From contig JXTC01000061.1 in assembly GCA_002914845.1 (NCBI GenBank), positions 984,222-1,048,221 on the forward strand: a DNA stretch of 64,000 nucleotides, in the 5' to 3' direction. A program made the position numbers and the translations under genes. Shown here in pieces: positions 49,672 to 62,109 of this stretch. The number at the start of each line of letters is the position of its first letter. The stretch's first letter is position 1. Below the pieces are notes generated by a model. The model was not told where the DNA came from. It searched no databases and worked only from the letters and a program-made list of their open reading frames with translations. The DNA is from Trema orientale (lineage: Eukaryota; Streptophyta; Magnoliopsida; Rosales; Cannabaceae).

Positions 49672-52600
49672 TCAAAGTTCCACTTCCTGAAGGTCATCAG
49701 CAAAATTGCCACCATTCATCTGTGTCCGCATCAAAGAAGGGTCACTAGACATAAACGAAGATGGGGAAATTCCCAATGCGTCTCCTAAAGATTTTACTTC
49801 AGTCGCTTTTGGAGGGCTAAATGAATCATTAAAACTTCCACTCCACGACGCTGTTCGCCGTGAGTGTGAAGAAAGGGAACTGTGGCCATTTGTCATTACT
49901 CCCTGACTCGGAATGTTACCCATGCTCGGGAACCTTTGCATGGTTGATGATAGTGGTGGTTGTACCTGGAAGGCGTCACTCATGGTGGATGTTGAAGCAT
50001 CCTCACTGGTTGGGACGTCTTCGTGCACAGTTTCTGCTATAGCTTCCATTGTCTGTTCGGCGGGGCCAGCAGTAGGAATGAAAAACTTTGCATTGGCAGC
50101 AACAGCTGGCTTAACAGATGGTATAGAAGGTGACTGGAACAAGTTCGCTGGCCTTCCACCACCCTGGTTAAAAGTGTCAACATACCTGCAAAAAGTCCAT
50201 GCAAAAGACGAGTTTAATGAGAAAAGGTAATACTTTCAACAAAATTATTGCAACTATACAAGGAAATGGGAGAACACTGAGAAATAGACTTAGTAGTCCA
50301 AAGCTTCAACATCGCAAAATCCATCTGTGCATGCATGCATATTAAGTCAGGCCTAATTATATTATCCTCACAAATGGCCAGTTCAAATGCAAAATGACAA
50401 CGTTGAACCAAACACCAAATAGAGGAAAAGAATTCATGTATACCTGGAACGAACACCCATCCGCCCACGTGCTGAGAATTGATTTGAACCAGGTGGAATA
50501 GGTGGCATCCCCGAACCATATTCTGAAGGAGTTGAACTTTTTAAAACAGGGCTACCATTAGAGGGAGACATTTCACTCTTAAACGCAGATTTCAGATTGT
50601 AATCAGACATTCCATTCTGGAAGGATGCAGTTGTCGGAGGAGGTGGCAGAACAGCTTCTTCAGTAGGGGCCTCAGCACCTTCTTCTACCCATCTCTTCAG
50701 CTTTTCATCATAATAGAATTTGTTCTCTTCACCCAGCTTAGCCTTCAATAGCAATGCAACAAGAAACGCTCAAAATGGCATTAAAGAACAAACATTATCC
50801 ACTTGCATTCCTCAAGGAAGAGAAGGCGGAGGTTTGGGTAAGGAATAACATATCAATAATCACAGGTAGCCTTAAATATACATATTTTTAAAAATACTTC
50901 GTAGACTACCTGTTTCCCAGAGCGAGGCCTTAAAACCAGCCCCACAGTCTTCTGCAGCAGCTGTGACCCAAAACCAAAACGAGAAAAGCGAGATGTTGCC
51001 CCTGAGACTGATCCTTTTCCTTGTGAATGAGCTGATGTTATTTCCTTTGATGAGTCAACCTGGTCATATCATTCAATCAGATAAAATCTTACAGATACCA
51101 CATAGATAAGGTGACATGCAAGGGAAAAAAAAAAAAAAAATCCTGAGAAAACAGGTTTTATTAAAACAAACATTGAAAATGCATCTAAAGAGCAATTACA
51201 CACTTGTCTTGGAGTTCTACCAAAGTCTGGCTCTGAAACACTTCTATTATGCATTGTCATTCTATTGCCATCTGCAGTCCACTCGCTAATGGGCTCCATT
51301 GAAGCAGAAGGCATTAACGATGACATTGCCATTGTAGATTGACTACTCGATACTCTAGGGGCCATCTGCTGGTGCAAATGTTCATTACTCAGAACACTTC
51401 CCTGCGATGTAGACGGTGCAGGTGGTGGTAATCCCCCAACAACACGATGTGCAGTACTATCAAAAAAGTTGAGCAATTTCCCAACTAATTTTGCTGGAGC
51501 CAAATTTGTGGTATATCCACCCTGAAAATAGGATTTCAAACAAAGCGTTCAATCTTAATTATTAAAAATGATATACACACAAGTTATTAGGATCAAAGAA
51601 CACCTGTTGATGGGTTTTAATCCTCTCTTCAAGTGATGATACTAATTGTTTCCAGGTTTCTACTTCAGGTGCTCTACCAGTTTTCAGAGACTTCAATATT
51701 GCTTGACAGTATCTGAAAACACTCGCATCATGTTGAGACACGTAGAGGTGACACAAAATAAAACAGAGAAAAGATATAGATTTATAGATTTACTTACTTC
51801 AATGAATCTGAAACCTTTCCCACTTCAGCTAGCATGTGAGCATAGATTAGTTTATATGGCTGAAATGGTAGCAAGATAAACTGAGAGTTCCCAAGCACCT
51901 TTGAGTATTCGTATAACTCAGTCCTCTATCCAGACACCAATTAGGTAACATTCAGCAAAATCAAAACATGGGAATCAGAATAAAATGAAATGAAAAGTTC
52001 AAAGTGTGAGAGAGATAACGTGTGTTGGCAACCACGAGGACAATTAGGGCTCAGCTAATCAAAAACAACACAAAAACCAACAAAAAGGGCAAAGTCAACG
52101 TATAAAACCGCCGAGGCAATACATCTCACACAACAAGCACAAATCAGGATCAAAAGAAGTGATGTTGTCAAACCTAGCACACATAAGAATATGAAAAGGA
52201 ACAAAATAACTTCAACCACACCATAACTGCTAAGAACTAAGACTTGAATTAAAAGTCCATAACCTACTAAATGCAAGCACAAAATGCACCAAGGAACTTT
52301 CCAAATAAAGCTGAACAAGAAAACAAAAAAAATTAATAACCTGAATAGCCTCTGGACTGGCATAGGTCCGAGGAAATTTCCAGTGATCGGCTCCAATTAG
52401 ACAGAGTCTTGCACTGTCCGAGTATGACTCAAAGTTTGCCTCAGCAACCAAATAGCAGATATGCGCTCCAGTAATCTGAAAGAGCTCTCATGTTAGATCA
52501 CATAAAGAAAAATCTTCCACAAATCCCTAAAGCAGATAGGGGATGTGGTACACATCCTACCTCACTTCTTTCCTTCCATAGGCAGTCTCCAAGATGCATA

Positions 52601-55600
52601 ATTACCAATTCATCATCTTTTGTTCTGTTTGCAGTTATTACAGCCAGATTCTCCTCCCAGTCATCAAGCATACCACTGGCACCAAACTGTTGCAAAAAAG
52701 TACTAATGTTAAAGGGCAGAATACTGGTAAAAGTACAGAAAATTGCCATCACTGCAACCAGACCAAGAATTTCAAAAATCCGAAACCACACCATATTGGC
52801 AAAGCTTGATTTTATTATCTCACCAGCTTTAGCACTGGCTCACATATACCAGATACATTAATCTTAAACAAATGTTTCATCTACTGCAACACTTACACAA
52901 AGGAAATAATTCTTCCCTTATTATCAGTTTACTTTCTGTACTTTCAAAATCAATACTAAAACACATGATTTAAAAAAATATCAATAACAACAGGCAGTTG
53001 TATCTTGGATGATGTAGCCCAAACTTGCCAAAGAGACAGTTCTTGAATCAATATCTCACCTGCGCAGGCTGTTGAGACACTGAAACAGCACCTGGAAGAC
53101 TGCTATCAGTAGTGGTGTGCACAGAAAACACTTCAGCCGGTTGCCCTGCAATAAGCAGGCATAAAGTCCGCAAAGGGGATCCTGCAACCAGCTGGTGAAT
53201 AGCCATTTGCTTGATCGTATCAACATAGAACTGGAGTGGTTGAAAAACGGTGTTGCCGCCCAAATACAATAGAAAGGTAAAAGTGTAAGACAAAATTGAC
53301 AGCATAACACAAGTCACACATACAAGTACCAGAATAGAGTCCCCCCCACCCTTTCTCTCCTGTGTGAATTGGACAACAAACCTGATCACCAAGTTGCGAA
53401 GCAAGAACAAGTGCAGGACCCCACAATTGACCTGCTTGTGCACATTGTAAAGCCTCTTTCTTTCTACCAGAAACTAGAAGATTTTGCACCTCAGAAGCAG
53501 TTGCCTACAACATGGAATGGAGTCATTTTATTGCCAAAAAGGGGGAAAAGGAAAGGATAAAGCAAAAAGGAAAAAAATATTCCATACCCGTATTTCTGCT
53601 TCAGAAGGCAGTTTCTGCAAGCAGTGGCTAATAGCACCATACTCATTGAATTGTTCACCACTCCTCTTTGCAGAAGCAAAAAGTTTAGCAACTGCAGATT
53701 CTGGGGTATCATTTTCCTATTGATACGAGAGATCCAAAGGATTAGCAGATGCACAATTATAATTTTATATGCATTGCTAGAATGAAACACTAACGACCCA
53801 TTTATGGAATGGGTTAAACTTGATATGGAGAAGCCGAACCCATTACACAGGAGCATGTCATGGAAAATGAACATGTTCAAACAATTCCCAAAAGCTATAG
53901 CTTCAAGCTAACCATTACTACTCCGGTTTGTTACTTGAAAATATGAACATTTGAAATTAATTCCAGAATTAAATTTTACAAGATCATCACTGAACCTCCA
54001 ATACTTCGCTTTATGTGCTTAGGACGCCAGGAAAACGGTATCACTCTTTTACTGCCAAAGGTGTTCTGCTAATTAAAGAATCAATATATAAGAAACATGT
54101 TTTAATTTTTAGCTAGTCCTTAGAAATACCATCAAACTTCACCTTCTTAAAACAGCATCACAAACAAAAGGAAATAAAAGAGGGGAAGGATGAAGAAGAG
54201 TGAAATATGTTAAAGTCTACCAGGAGGCTAATAGAGAGTTTGCTGTCACATAAATAAACCATGAGTGCAACACGACAATAGTTTGTAAATATACACTAAA
54301 GCAGTAGTCAAAGTATGTATGATTTAAAAAGAATACAATACCAAGACAAACAAAAATGCAAATGAGAGCTAAGGTAATATCAAGGAACAAGGATGTAACT
54401 TACTCTCAATACAGTATCAGAACCAAAAGGAGAACGAAGTTTTCCATAATGTTGACAGGCTATCTTAAGCAAGGAGAGTAGCAACTTCAATATTTGGCCC
54501 TTCTTGTAATCCATGATAGATGATTCACAGTTTGTGATTCTTTCGTCTATCCATTTATTTAACTCTTTACTTCCAACATTTCCACCAACCAATGGACCTG
54601 GAAAGGACTGTTGACACAAAGCACGAAGGTAATCACTACTTCCACTAGTTGAAAGATCATTGCTCCCGGTCGCAACTTCTAACAAATTATGAACAGAAAC
54701 TGAGCCTCCAACAGGATCCTTCACAAGTAACAACAAACATGCACGATTAGCCCTTTTTGACATCCATGTTATAGCAGTGTATGCTCAATATTTGGCCCAA
54801 GTTCATAAAAAGAAAGTAGGATCATAGGACATAAAGAAGTAGATATATTTTGCTGAATAAAAGCCTGATGCAGTTAACCGGCTGAAATATACATTTTTCT
54901 AAAATCACTTGTTCTTTGCCAAACAATTGGAGCAGTTTAAAAAAAAAAAAAAAAAAAAGCAAGGGAAACAGTTTCAAGATCTTACCGGGCTTCCATAAGA
55001 TGAGTTCACAAGGTTATTATGATCCTTCATTACTATGAGTTTTCCTCCGAACCCAAAAGTTACTAGAGCATGCGGAGGACGCCCATCCGGTGATCGCCCA
55101 ACAATGGGAGAATAAGAAAACTGATTGCCACTCGAAAATGATTGTTGAAGAAAATTCACAGGATTCTGACTGCCATAAAAATCACTTGAGAATTGCTTTT
55201 GGTCGTTAAGCTTCACGTTGGCTTGATTAAACGGCTGAGTTACAGCGTTGAAGCCCTGGAACCCCAAAGTCCCATTGGCCTCATTGTGCCCCTGATTAGC
55301 TCCGTTGTACGAATACGATTGAACTGCTCCAAAAGAACTAAAAGATGTCTGCTGTTCTTTGTTTGTAGAAAAGTTTGCGCTGTATGAATTATCCAATTGC
55401 TGATTACCACCAAATGTTGTTGGGGCTGCACCATTACCGCCATCTTGAACTTGTCCACCAAGGCCTCTTGACCCATAATTGTCAGACTGGCTGTACTCGC
55501 CATATGAACTACTTTTGTTCTGAGAATAAATATTACTTGAAGCAACGCCATTTTGAATCTGCTGACTATAGTCCTGAACTGTCGATTGAACAGTTGAAGC

Positions 55601-56779
55601 ATAAGTATCCAGAGAGCGCCACTCTTGGGCAATTGTGTCATAATACCAACCAGGATACTGGGGATCAAAAACCATATGTTCAGGATACCCATTACTCCCT
55701 TGGGATAGCTGATTCCAGTTGGTTGTGCTCTGACTTGTACTGGTTTCGGTAGCAGTTCTCACAGCAGAAAGAGAATTTTGCTCCATATTTGTACTGGTTT
55801 CGGTAGCAGTTCCCACAGCAGAGTGAGAAGTTTGCTGCATATTTGTACTGGTTTCGGTAGCAGTTCCCACAACAGAGTGAGATGTCTGCTGCATATATGA
55901 GAGTGAGACCTCAGTTTTAACATCAGAAACAGCATTCCAGTCACTGGCTGAATTTGTTACGAAGCTAGATTGGGCATTTACCGTGGGATCAACACCATCT
56001 ACTTGGTACCATTGCCCAGTGTTTGTGTCATACCTCCACCCTGGATAGAGACTTTCCCAATATTCACTAGTATTTACATCCTGCCCATTTGTAGTCTTCT
56101 CCACAGAGGCTCCGAAATATTGGCCATCCTGATGTGGTGCGTAATTAACCACACCGTTCAAAGTAACATCCCTATGCTCCTCATTACCGGAGACAGTTTT
56201 CGCTTCAGTTGTGGACTGTCGGCCAGCTTTCTCAGCAACTTCCCCAGAATCACCATCCAATTCATTAAAAAAGTCCAAGTAGGATCCAAATCCATGACCC
56301 CCATTGGGAGCAGAATCAGCATGAAACGAACTCCAACCCACCTCCTTAAACCCGGCACTGGCGGAATCACTGCTCTCACCTATCATCGAATTGGATCTCA
56401 ATTCAGATCCTGGCCCATCATTAATGGGATCCAGTGCGGTATCTAACACGGGCGTGTTGGCGGATACAGCAGGGTATCCATCATTTGAATCAAGTTCAAC
56501 AACAGCCTTCTCGGTTACGGGTTCAAGCCCATCATCTGGCGCATCCACCCGAGCAACACCCTTCTGGGGTTGGGCAGTAGTCAAATCCTCAAATGCAGAA
56601 GAAGCAGCATCAGTAATGGTAAGATTAGCAAAAGCCTTGGCATCGTCGGAATCATTTGGTAGTGGGAAATAGGGTGGGGATCCTGAAGGGCCGAAGTCAT
56701 CGTCTACCAATTTATCAAAGAAGTCCTCATCGGTCTGATCCTCCACCTCGACGTCGAATGGAGGAGGATTAGAAGCCAT
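49672..56779 (-). CDS. SEC16: COPII coat assembly scaffold SEC16 (MAIGO5-like)
   Basis: Thirteen exons (56779-54986, 54718-54404, 53716-53588, 53504-53382, 53230-53060, 52686-52561, 52475-52341, 51925-51798, 51712-51604, 51521-51204, 51059-50910, 50742-50444, 50185-49672) encode 1436 residues in one consistent frame. SEC16 organises ER exit sites and COPII budding. The acidic N-terminal half has two PGW-type motifs (LYPGWRYDTNTGQWY near 245 and YPGWYYDTIAQEWRSL near 375). Between them lies an 18-residue unit repeated three times (residues 296-349). Gln/Asn/Ser-rich disorder follows. The helical central domain that binds SEC13 begins near residue 600 (for example SGRKKEALQCAQAGQLWGPA, VAGSPLRTLCLLIAGQPAEV, ITGAHICYLVAEANFE). 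The C-terminus is again disordered and proline-rich. Length is close to Arabidopsis At5g47480/At5g47490 (about 1350-1360 aa, recalled). Confidence 0.95.
55733..55894 (-). repeat. 54-bp coding minisatellite in SEC16 exon 1
   Basis: Three head-to-tail units of exactly 54 bp (55894-55841, 55840-55787, 55786-55733) encode MQQTSHS.VGTATETSTN-like 18-residue repeats. The first two units are nearly identical; the third is more diverged. Confidence 0.95.
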
Positions 56780-57768
56780 GGAGTAGCTAAAGACCTGATC
56801 CCTTTTGTCGATTGATTCAATTCAACCAATTCAACTCGATTCAATTCAGCCAAACACCTTCCTTCAAATTCTCTGTAATTTCTATTTCCCAATAGAAACT
56901 TGTGGAATCGAATCGAATCAAATCAAATCAAAACACCGAAGAGAAGGAGGAGATCCAGAAATAAAGGAAACAAAATTGAAGCTGGAGAGCAGGGAACCCT
57001 AATGATGGATGGAGATCTAGGGTTTCTGCAAATTATGGAAGCAGAAGAATTGGGAAATGTTGTGCCTTTAATTTCGAAAGCTTTAAAAAAAATAAAAATA
57101 GAAAAGAAATTATGTGTATTTATTGAGAACAAATACAAAAATGAGATATTTTACCTTACTTACATTACAGATCGAGAATCCAAGATGCAGAGAACGAATC
57201 AGAGAGAGAGAAAGATTAGCAATTTAGCATTAGCATAAGAGAGAGAAGACAAGAGAGAGAGAGAGAGAGAAGACAAGAGAAGGGAGAGAGAGAGAGCCCT
57301 CGATTTCGCACTGCCTACCCACCCAACAAAGCCAAGAGCTTCATTTTCATTTGTGTTTTTACTCCTTTTTTTTTTTTTTTTNGATAATAATAAATAACAT
57401 TTGATGTTTTAACTGTTTCCTTCCTTCTTTCCACCAGCGGCGCTGTTCGTCGTGTCAATGGAAACGAACGACAACGAGGTTTTAGTTTAGTATTAAAGTA
57501 TAGACTTATAGTATAGTATAATTGCAAGTCTATCCTCTTCCTATTTGCCTATTCCTATTCTTTTGATATACATACATACTAATTTGTCTATATACATTTG
57601 ATATAATGCTTTTGGATCTCATTTCCTATGTAATACCAAAACCCAATATATTACGTTTTCATTCCTGATATAATATACACACATAAATAATATATTTCAA
57701 AATAAATGAATAATCCCATTTCCATTAATTAATATTTTGGAGTGGTATCAGCGTTGCATTTTTGTATC
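56780..57768. promoter_or_regulatory. Upstream region of SEC16
   Basis: It includes a TCAATTCAACC-type repeat just before the start (56813-56855), (GA)n tracts at about 57240-57295 and a poly(T) run at 57365-57381 followed by an undetermined base at 57382. These probably belong to the leader and promoter. No further gene seen. Confidence 0.5.
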
Positions 57769-57778
57769 GTCAATCTTA

Positions 57779-58722
57779 GGCTTATTTACGTCATTAGTCC
57801 TTAATTTTTGGGTCTTTTGACATGCTGGTCCCCGAACTTTAGTTTTTGGCATATTAGTCTCCAAACTTATAATTTATGTGCAGCAATAGTCCTCCAACCA
57901 AACTCTTTTAGTTTCTCTGTTAAAATATCACGTGATAAGCACATGACTCTATTTAGAACATTAAAAAAATTAATATTTTTAATTTGAAATATAATAAAAA
58001 AATAAAAATCATTAAAAAGTAAATAATGAAATGAGAAAAAAGATTCACTTTCCTTTCTCAATTTTGCACTTCGTCTCTTCTCACGCTTTACTATCTTCAG
58101 TCCCCAAAATGACAGCCATGCCCCATCTGATTTGGAATCTTGGGTTGTGCCGAGAGAGCCAAGAAACTCAGCTTCATTACAGTTGAAAAATGTCGAGCTC
58201 TATGTCATCACCAGTCGTTCGATCGACAAGGCCAAGGACTTCATCTCATCCAACAGCTTTCCTCCCTGCAGTGAGATCTATGGCTCCTACGAGTTCCTTG
58301 ATTTGGGTTTAATATGTATTTTATTTTCATTAATTTGAAAGTACTGGGTATACTTTCAATTTTATTGATCTGGGTCATGGGTTTGTCTTCATTAGTTTTG
58401 CATTGAGTTTCTTTATTATCTTTATAAAAATAAAGGGAATGAAGAGGGATAGTCGTAGAGGGAGAAAGGAAAGACATTCTTTTTTTTTTATATTTTTATC
58501 TTAGTTTTTTTGAATTGAAATTTGAGGAAAAAACAAATTAATGTTCTAAAATGAGTCACGGGCTTATCACTGACATTTTAGTGGAGAAACTAACAGAGTT
58601 TAGTTAGAGGACTATTACTGTACCTAAATTATAAGTTTGGGAACTAATATGCCAAAAATTAAAGTTTGGAGACTAATATGCCAAAAGACTCAAAAGTTAG
58701 GGACTAATGACGCAAATAAGCC
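57779..58722. mobile_element. Pack-MULE carrying an oxidoreductase gene fragment
   Basis: The terminal inverted repeats run about 57779-57975 and 58530-58722. Their tips are GGCTTATTTACGTCATTAGT on the left and GGCTTATTTGCGTCATTAGT on the complement of the right. The 10-bp direct repeats GTCAATCTTA (57769-57778 and 58723-58732) flank it exactly. TIRs of ~195 bp with a 9-11-bp duplication define Mutator-like elements. The 550-bp interior holds a host gene fragment and no transposase, which makes it a Pack-MULE. Confidence 0.92.
58105..58312 (+). pseudogene. Captured fragment of a Gfo/Idh/MocA-type oxidoreductase gene
   Basis: Inside the Pack-MULE, one frame gives FGILGCAERAKKLS, the Rossmann GxxGxA start of the NAD(P)-binding fold. 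After a frame change at about 58180-58190 the next gives NVELYVITSRSIDKAKDF then SNSFPPCSEIYGSYEFLD. Together they match the first ~65 residues of plant At4g09670-like oxidoreductases (recalled pattern: GVMGCADIARKVSRAI, ASRSLEKAKAFA, KIHGSYESLL). The parent start codon region (ATGACAGCCATG near 58109) seems included. A stop at 58125-58127 and the frame change make it non-functional. The ends of the fragment are approximate. Confidence 0.82.
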
Positions 58723-59063
58723 GTCAATCTTAACAGTTAAAAGTAAGTAAGAGACATGACTTGTTTTGTATTGTCAACTTTGAACATTCAACATTCAACA
58801 ATCAACAAACACAAAACATGCGCACGTGCTGAATTGCAGATGCACTAGCACTGTAGTACTATGAGTGGCGCATGGCGCCCCAAGTACAAGTAGTCAAACA
58901 GCTCACAATTAGTCCATAAATTCCTTTCGAAAAAATTAAGCTTCCTGTTAATACTTTTACTTAATGAGGCAACACAAAGAAGGGAAGCATACCACATATA
59001 CCATGCAAATTACAACCCAAAGGATCACGTACTCGCACTCGTTGATTTTATATATATATATAT

Positions 59064-59300
59064 GAGCACCAATTCAGTAAGTATTATTTTTTTTTACCTA
59101 TACATATGTATCATTTTGACTAATAAAAATTTATTAGACATATTTTTTTTATTATAAAAAATATGAGAGAGAAATAATATTAAATATGTACGTTTTTTTA
59201 TGCATCTCATTATAGGCGTTGGATCACCATTAGATGATGATCCAACAGCTAAAAAAAAAAATACATAGGTAAAAAAAAAACACCTACGGGATTGGCAACC
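59064..59300 (-). mobile_element. MITE, copy 2 (inverted relative to copy at 19651)
   Basis: Reverse-complemented, it runs from GGTTGCCAATCC to TTGGTGCTC and matches 19651-19921 throughout (for example CATCTAATGGTGATCCAACG, TCATTTTGACTAATAAAAAT). It sits inside a TATATATA tract, so the target duplication cannot be separated from the simple repeat. It lacks the 24-bp tandem seen in copy 1. Confidence 0.8.
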
Positions 59301-59309
59301 TATATATAT

Positions 59310-61330
59310 ATTTATGGCAATTTCTTTTATAATTTTACTTTTCTTTCTCTTTCTGTTGCGTGTACATATTTATTATTCAAAAATAAATAAATAAATAAAT
59401 AAAAGAAGAAAAGAAATGACATACACAAGACCAACCAACACATAAAGAAACAAGTACTCGTGTTTGCGCAACCCCTAATTGCTAAATCCTCTATATATTC
59501 TTCTACTCTCATCTCATCTCATCTCAAAATTGGACCTAGTACTATTACCATATCGGTGCCCTTTCTTGTATTTATGGTAAATGATTGACGTTTTCTTCCA
59601 GTAAAGGTCCTTTTTTTTTTTACATAGTTAAATGACCCAATACCGGTTCTTATATATTGAATACAACCCTTGTCATTTTGAGTAAATCAGTCTATACATC
59701 CATACCAGATCCAATTTTTATACCATGTAATAAGTATCTCCGTTTTTTATATTGAGTGTATCGGTTTATAAACTAGATAAAAACTTTAAAATGTCAAAAA
59801 TCAACTGTTTTGATATAAACCCCTTTTCTAAATTTATAAATGGGCCTTCATCTTAAATCTTTGGATTTGGACATGGAGAGGAATAATTCAGGCCAAGATG
59901 ACTTTTTTATAACTATTTTCCATAGTGGCAATTTTTAGGACTAATAACGGTTACAAACAAGTTTTAACTTTCGTATAAAATATGATCATGAAATTTGGTC
60001 CTAAAAATGTCATTTGGATATGATCTCGGGAAAAAGAAAGGTCGCTTGGATCTAAAAAGAACTCCTAAATTCGTCTAAGAAAAGAACATAGATAGGACTA
60101 GTTTGGCCCTATTTGTTAGGAATAGTAAGTTTTTTGGATACGGGTAGGACCAATTTTTTGACTTTTGTGAAATTTAATAGAGAGAAATAAAAACATTCTA
60201 AAGTTGTCATTCTCGCCATTTTTTTCTTCTCTTTCATTTCTTATTTTTCCTCTATGCCATTTTATTTCATTTCTTCCATTATTGCCATATTCTTTCTCTC
60301 TCCCTTTTTGTTATTTTTTGTCTAGATCAAAGCTTTAAGAAACCGAGGAAAGATTATAGCTTGTTCGTTGGGTATGAGGAGCTTTGGCATTTGAGAGTAA
60401 GGAAAAATATGCATTTTATTTGATGAAAGCTTTGATATTATTTGATAATGACTGGTCAAAATTTTGAAGGAGGTCTATAATAATGATCTAGAAATTATTG
60501 TACTGAAATATTTATGCTTTTTGCTGAACTATTCATCTTCTTCGTAATAGTGATTTAGACATTATAGGTCAAGTATTTCATGACCTTAGGGCTGAAACTA
60601 TGACCTGGGGTTAAGGACTACCTGCTTGATCACAGGTCACGTACTAATCAAATAGTACTTGACCTAGGGTCAATAATTACTTGACCTAAAACAGTGGGCC
60701 AACAAAAGTACAAATAGAAACTTAGATGGGCGACTTTTTCGTCCTTCTTCGTCAATGAGGACTTATGTGGGCTCTTTTTCTTCGACAATGGGGACTTTGA
60801 TTACGACTTTCTCGTCCTTCTTATCAACATCATAGTTGAAGATTTTGCAAACTCATTCTTACATTTGGCAGACGTAGTTTTTACCATTTTAGGATTTTCT
60901 ATATTCTTTTAGATAAGAAGAATCAATCAAATAACTTAAAATACGGACTTGGAGTGACAGTTTCTGGGTTTAAGGGCGGTTTTCAGCGATTTTTCAAGGT
61001 CGGAAATAAGGAACTCTTCATGCTTAATGATAAATAAACCATAATCCTATCTAAAAAATGAAAAAATAAATATTAAATTAAATTAACCAAATGAACTGAT
61101 CAAGTAGACAACATGTTAACTACAATTTGACCCCAATCAGATAAATAATTCATGCCTTTATGTTGTTAAAAATTTGTCATGTGGTCAAATGGAGAGAAAT
61201 GAGTTTTACGGGGAAGTGTGTGAGATGGGATATGTCAAATTTGAAATGTGATCATGTCAGTTGTTAGATTATGTATGGGGTTAGGATATGGGTATTTGAG
61301 ACTCCTAGTTCTTATGGGTTTCATTTTTTA
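59310..61330. other. AT-rich intergenic DNA
   Basis: No gene recognised. Around 60565-60705 the word TGACCT/AGGTCA recurs several times in both orientations (for example GTCAAGTA, TACTTGACCTA). Around 60728-60830 a diverged repeat of CGACTTTTTCGTCCTTCTTC occurs twice. Confidence 0.5.
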
Positions 61331-61499
61331 GTCCTAAAATAATTATGGGTTTTGGATACTTATACCTATTTTTCAAAAAATAATACCAAATTTACGACCT
61401 TTCAAAAATAATAAAAATCCGTACGACTTTTTTATGGCATTTTTCTAAATACTTTGAAAGTTAGAAAATGCGGTGGCATTTTAGTAAATAAGTCATCTT

Positions 61500-62100
61500 T
61501 TTTTTTACAAGAAACCTTTGTGGTTTCCTGGAAACTAATTTAGTTTCCTATTAGCAGAATGTTCTATAAGTAAGTAAATCACAGGAAACCGCAAAGGTTT
61601 TCTTAGAAACCAATTTGGTTTCCTTTAGCCGAAAGCCCTGTACGTAAGTAAATCAAAGGAAAGCACAAAGGTTTCTTAGAATTGGTTTCCTTTAGCTGAA
61701 TATCCTATACGTAAGTAAATCACATGAAACCATGAATATTTCCAGGAAATCATTGTGGTTTCCTTTTTGTAGAATGTCTTATAGCTAAATAAATCACAGG
61801 AAACCATCGTGGTTTCTGAATATCTTGTACGTAAGTAAATCACATGGAACTATGAACATTTTCGGGAAACCATTGTGGTTTTCTTTTTACAGAATGTCCT
61901 GTAGCTAAATAAATCACAAGAAACCATCGTGGTTTCTTTTTAGCAGATTGCCATGTATCTAAGTAAATCACAGGAAACCAACAAAAATTTCTTAGAAACC
62001 ATTATAGTTTCTTTTTCAAATCACAGGAAACAATGAAAGTTTCCTAAAAGCTATTGTGATTTCCTTTTTGAAGAATGCCCTGTAGCAAGAATTTGGTAAG
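61500..62100. repeat. Hairpin-rich tandem array (GTAAATCACAGGAAACC units)
   Basis: About eight diverged units of 48-75 bp share the core GTAAGTAAATCACAGGAAACC followed by GGTTTCC. Two 120-bp higher-order units (61711-61830 and 61831-61950) are especially similar. Each unit has AGGAAACC and GGTTTCC facing each other, so each can fold into a small hairpin. Confidence 0.8.
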
Positions 62101-62109
62101 GCATTGAAT

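Noticed and set aside
55375-56446. Plus-strand ORFs opposite SEC16 exon 1
   Set aside because: Shadows of a 598-codon exon; no independent domain or promoter.
58241-58477. Minus-strand ORF in the Pack-MULE
   Set aside because: Opposite strand of the captured fragment and AT-rich filler; no homology recognised.
61500-62100. CRISPR-like array
   Set aside because: Nuclear plant DNA, unequal diverged units, no uniform repeats or unique spacers.
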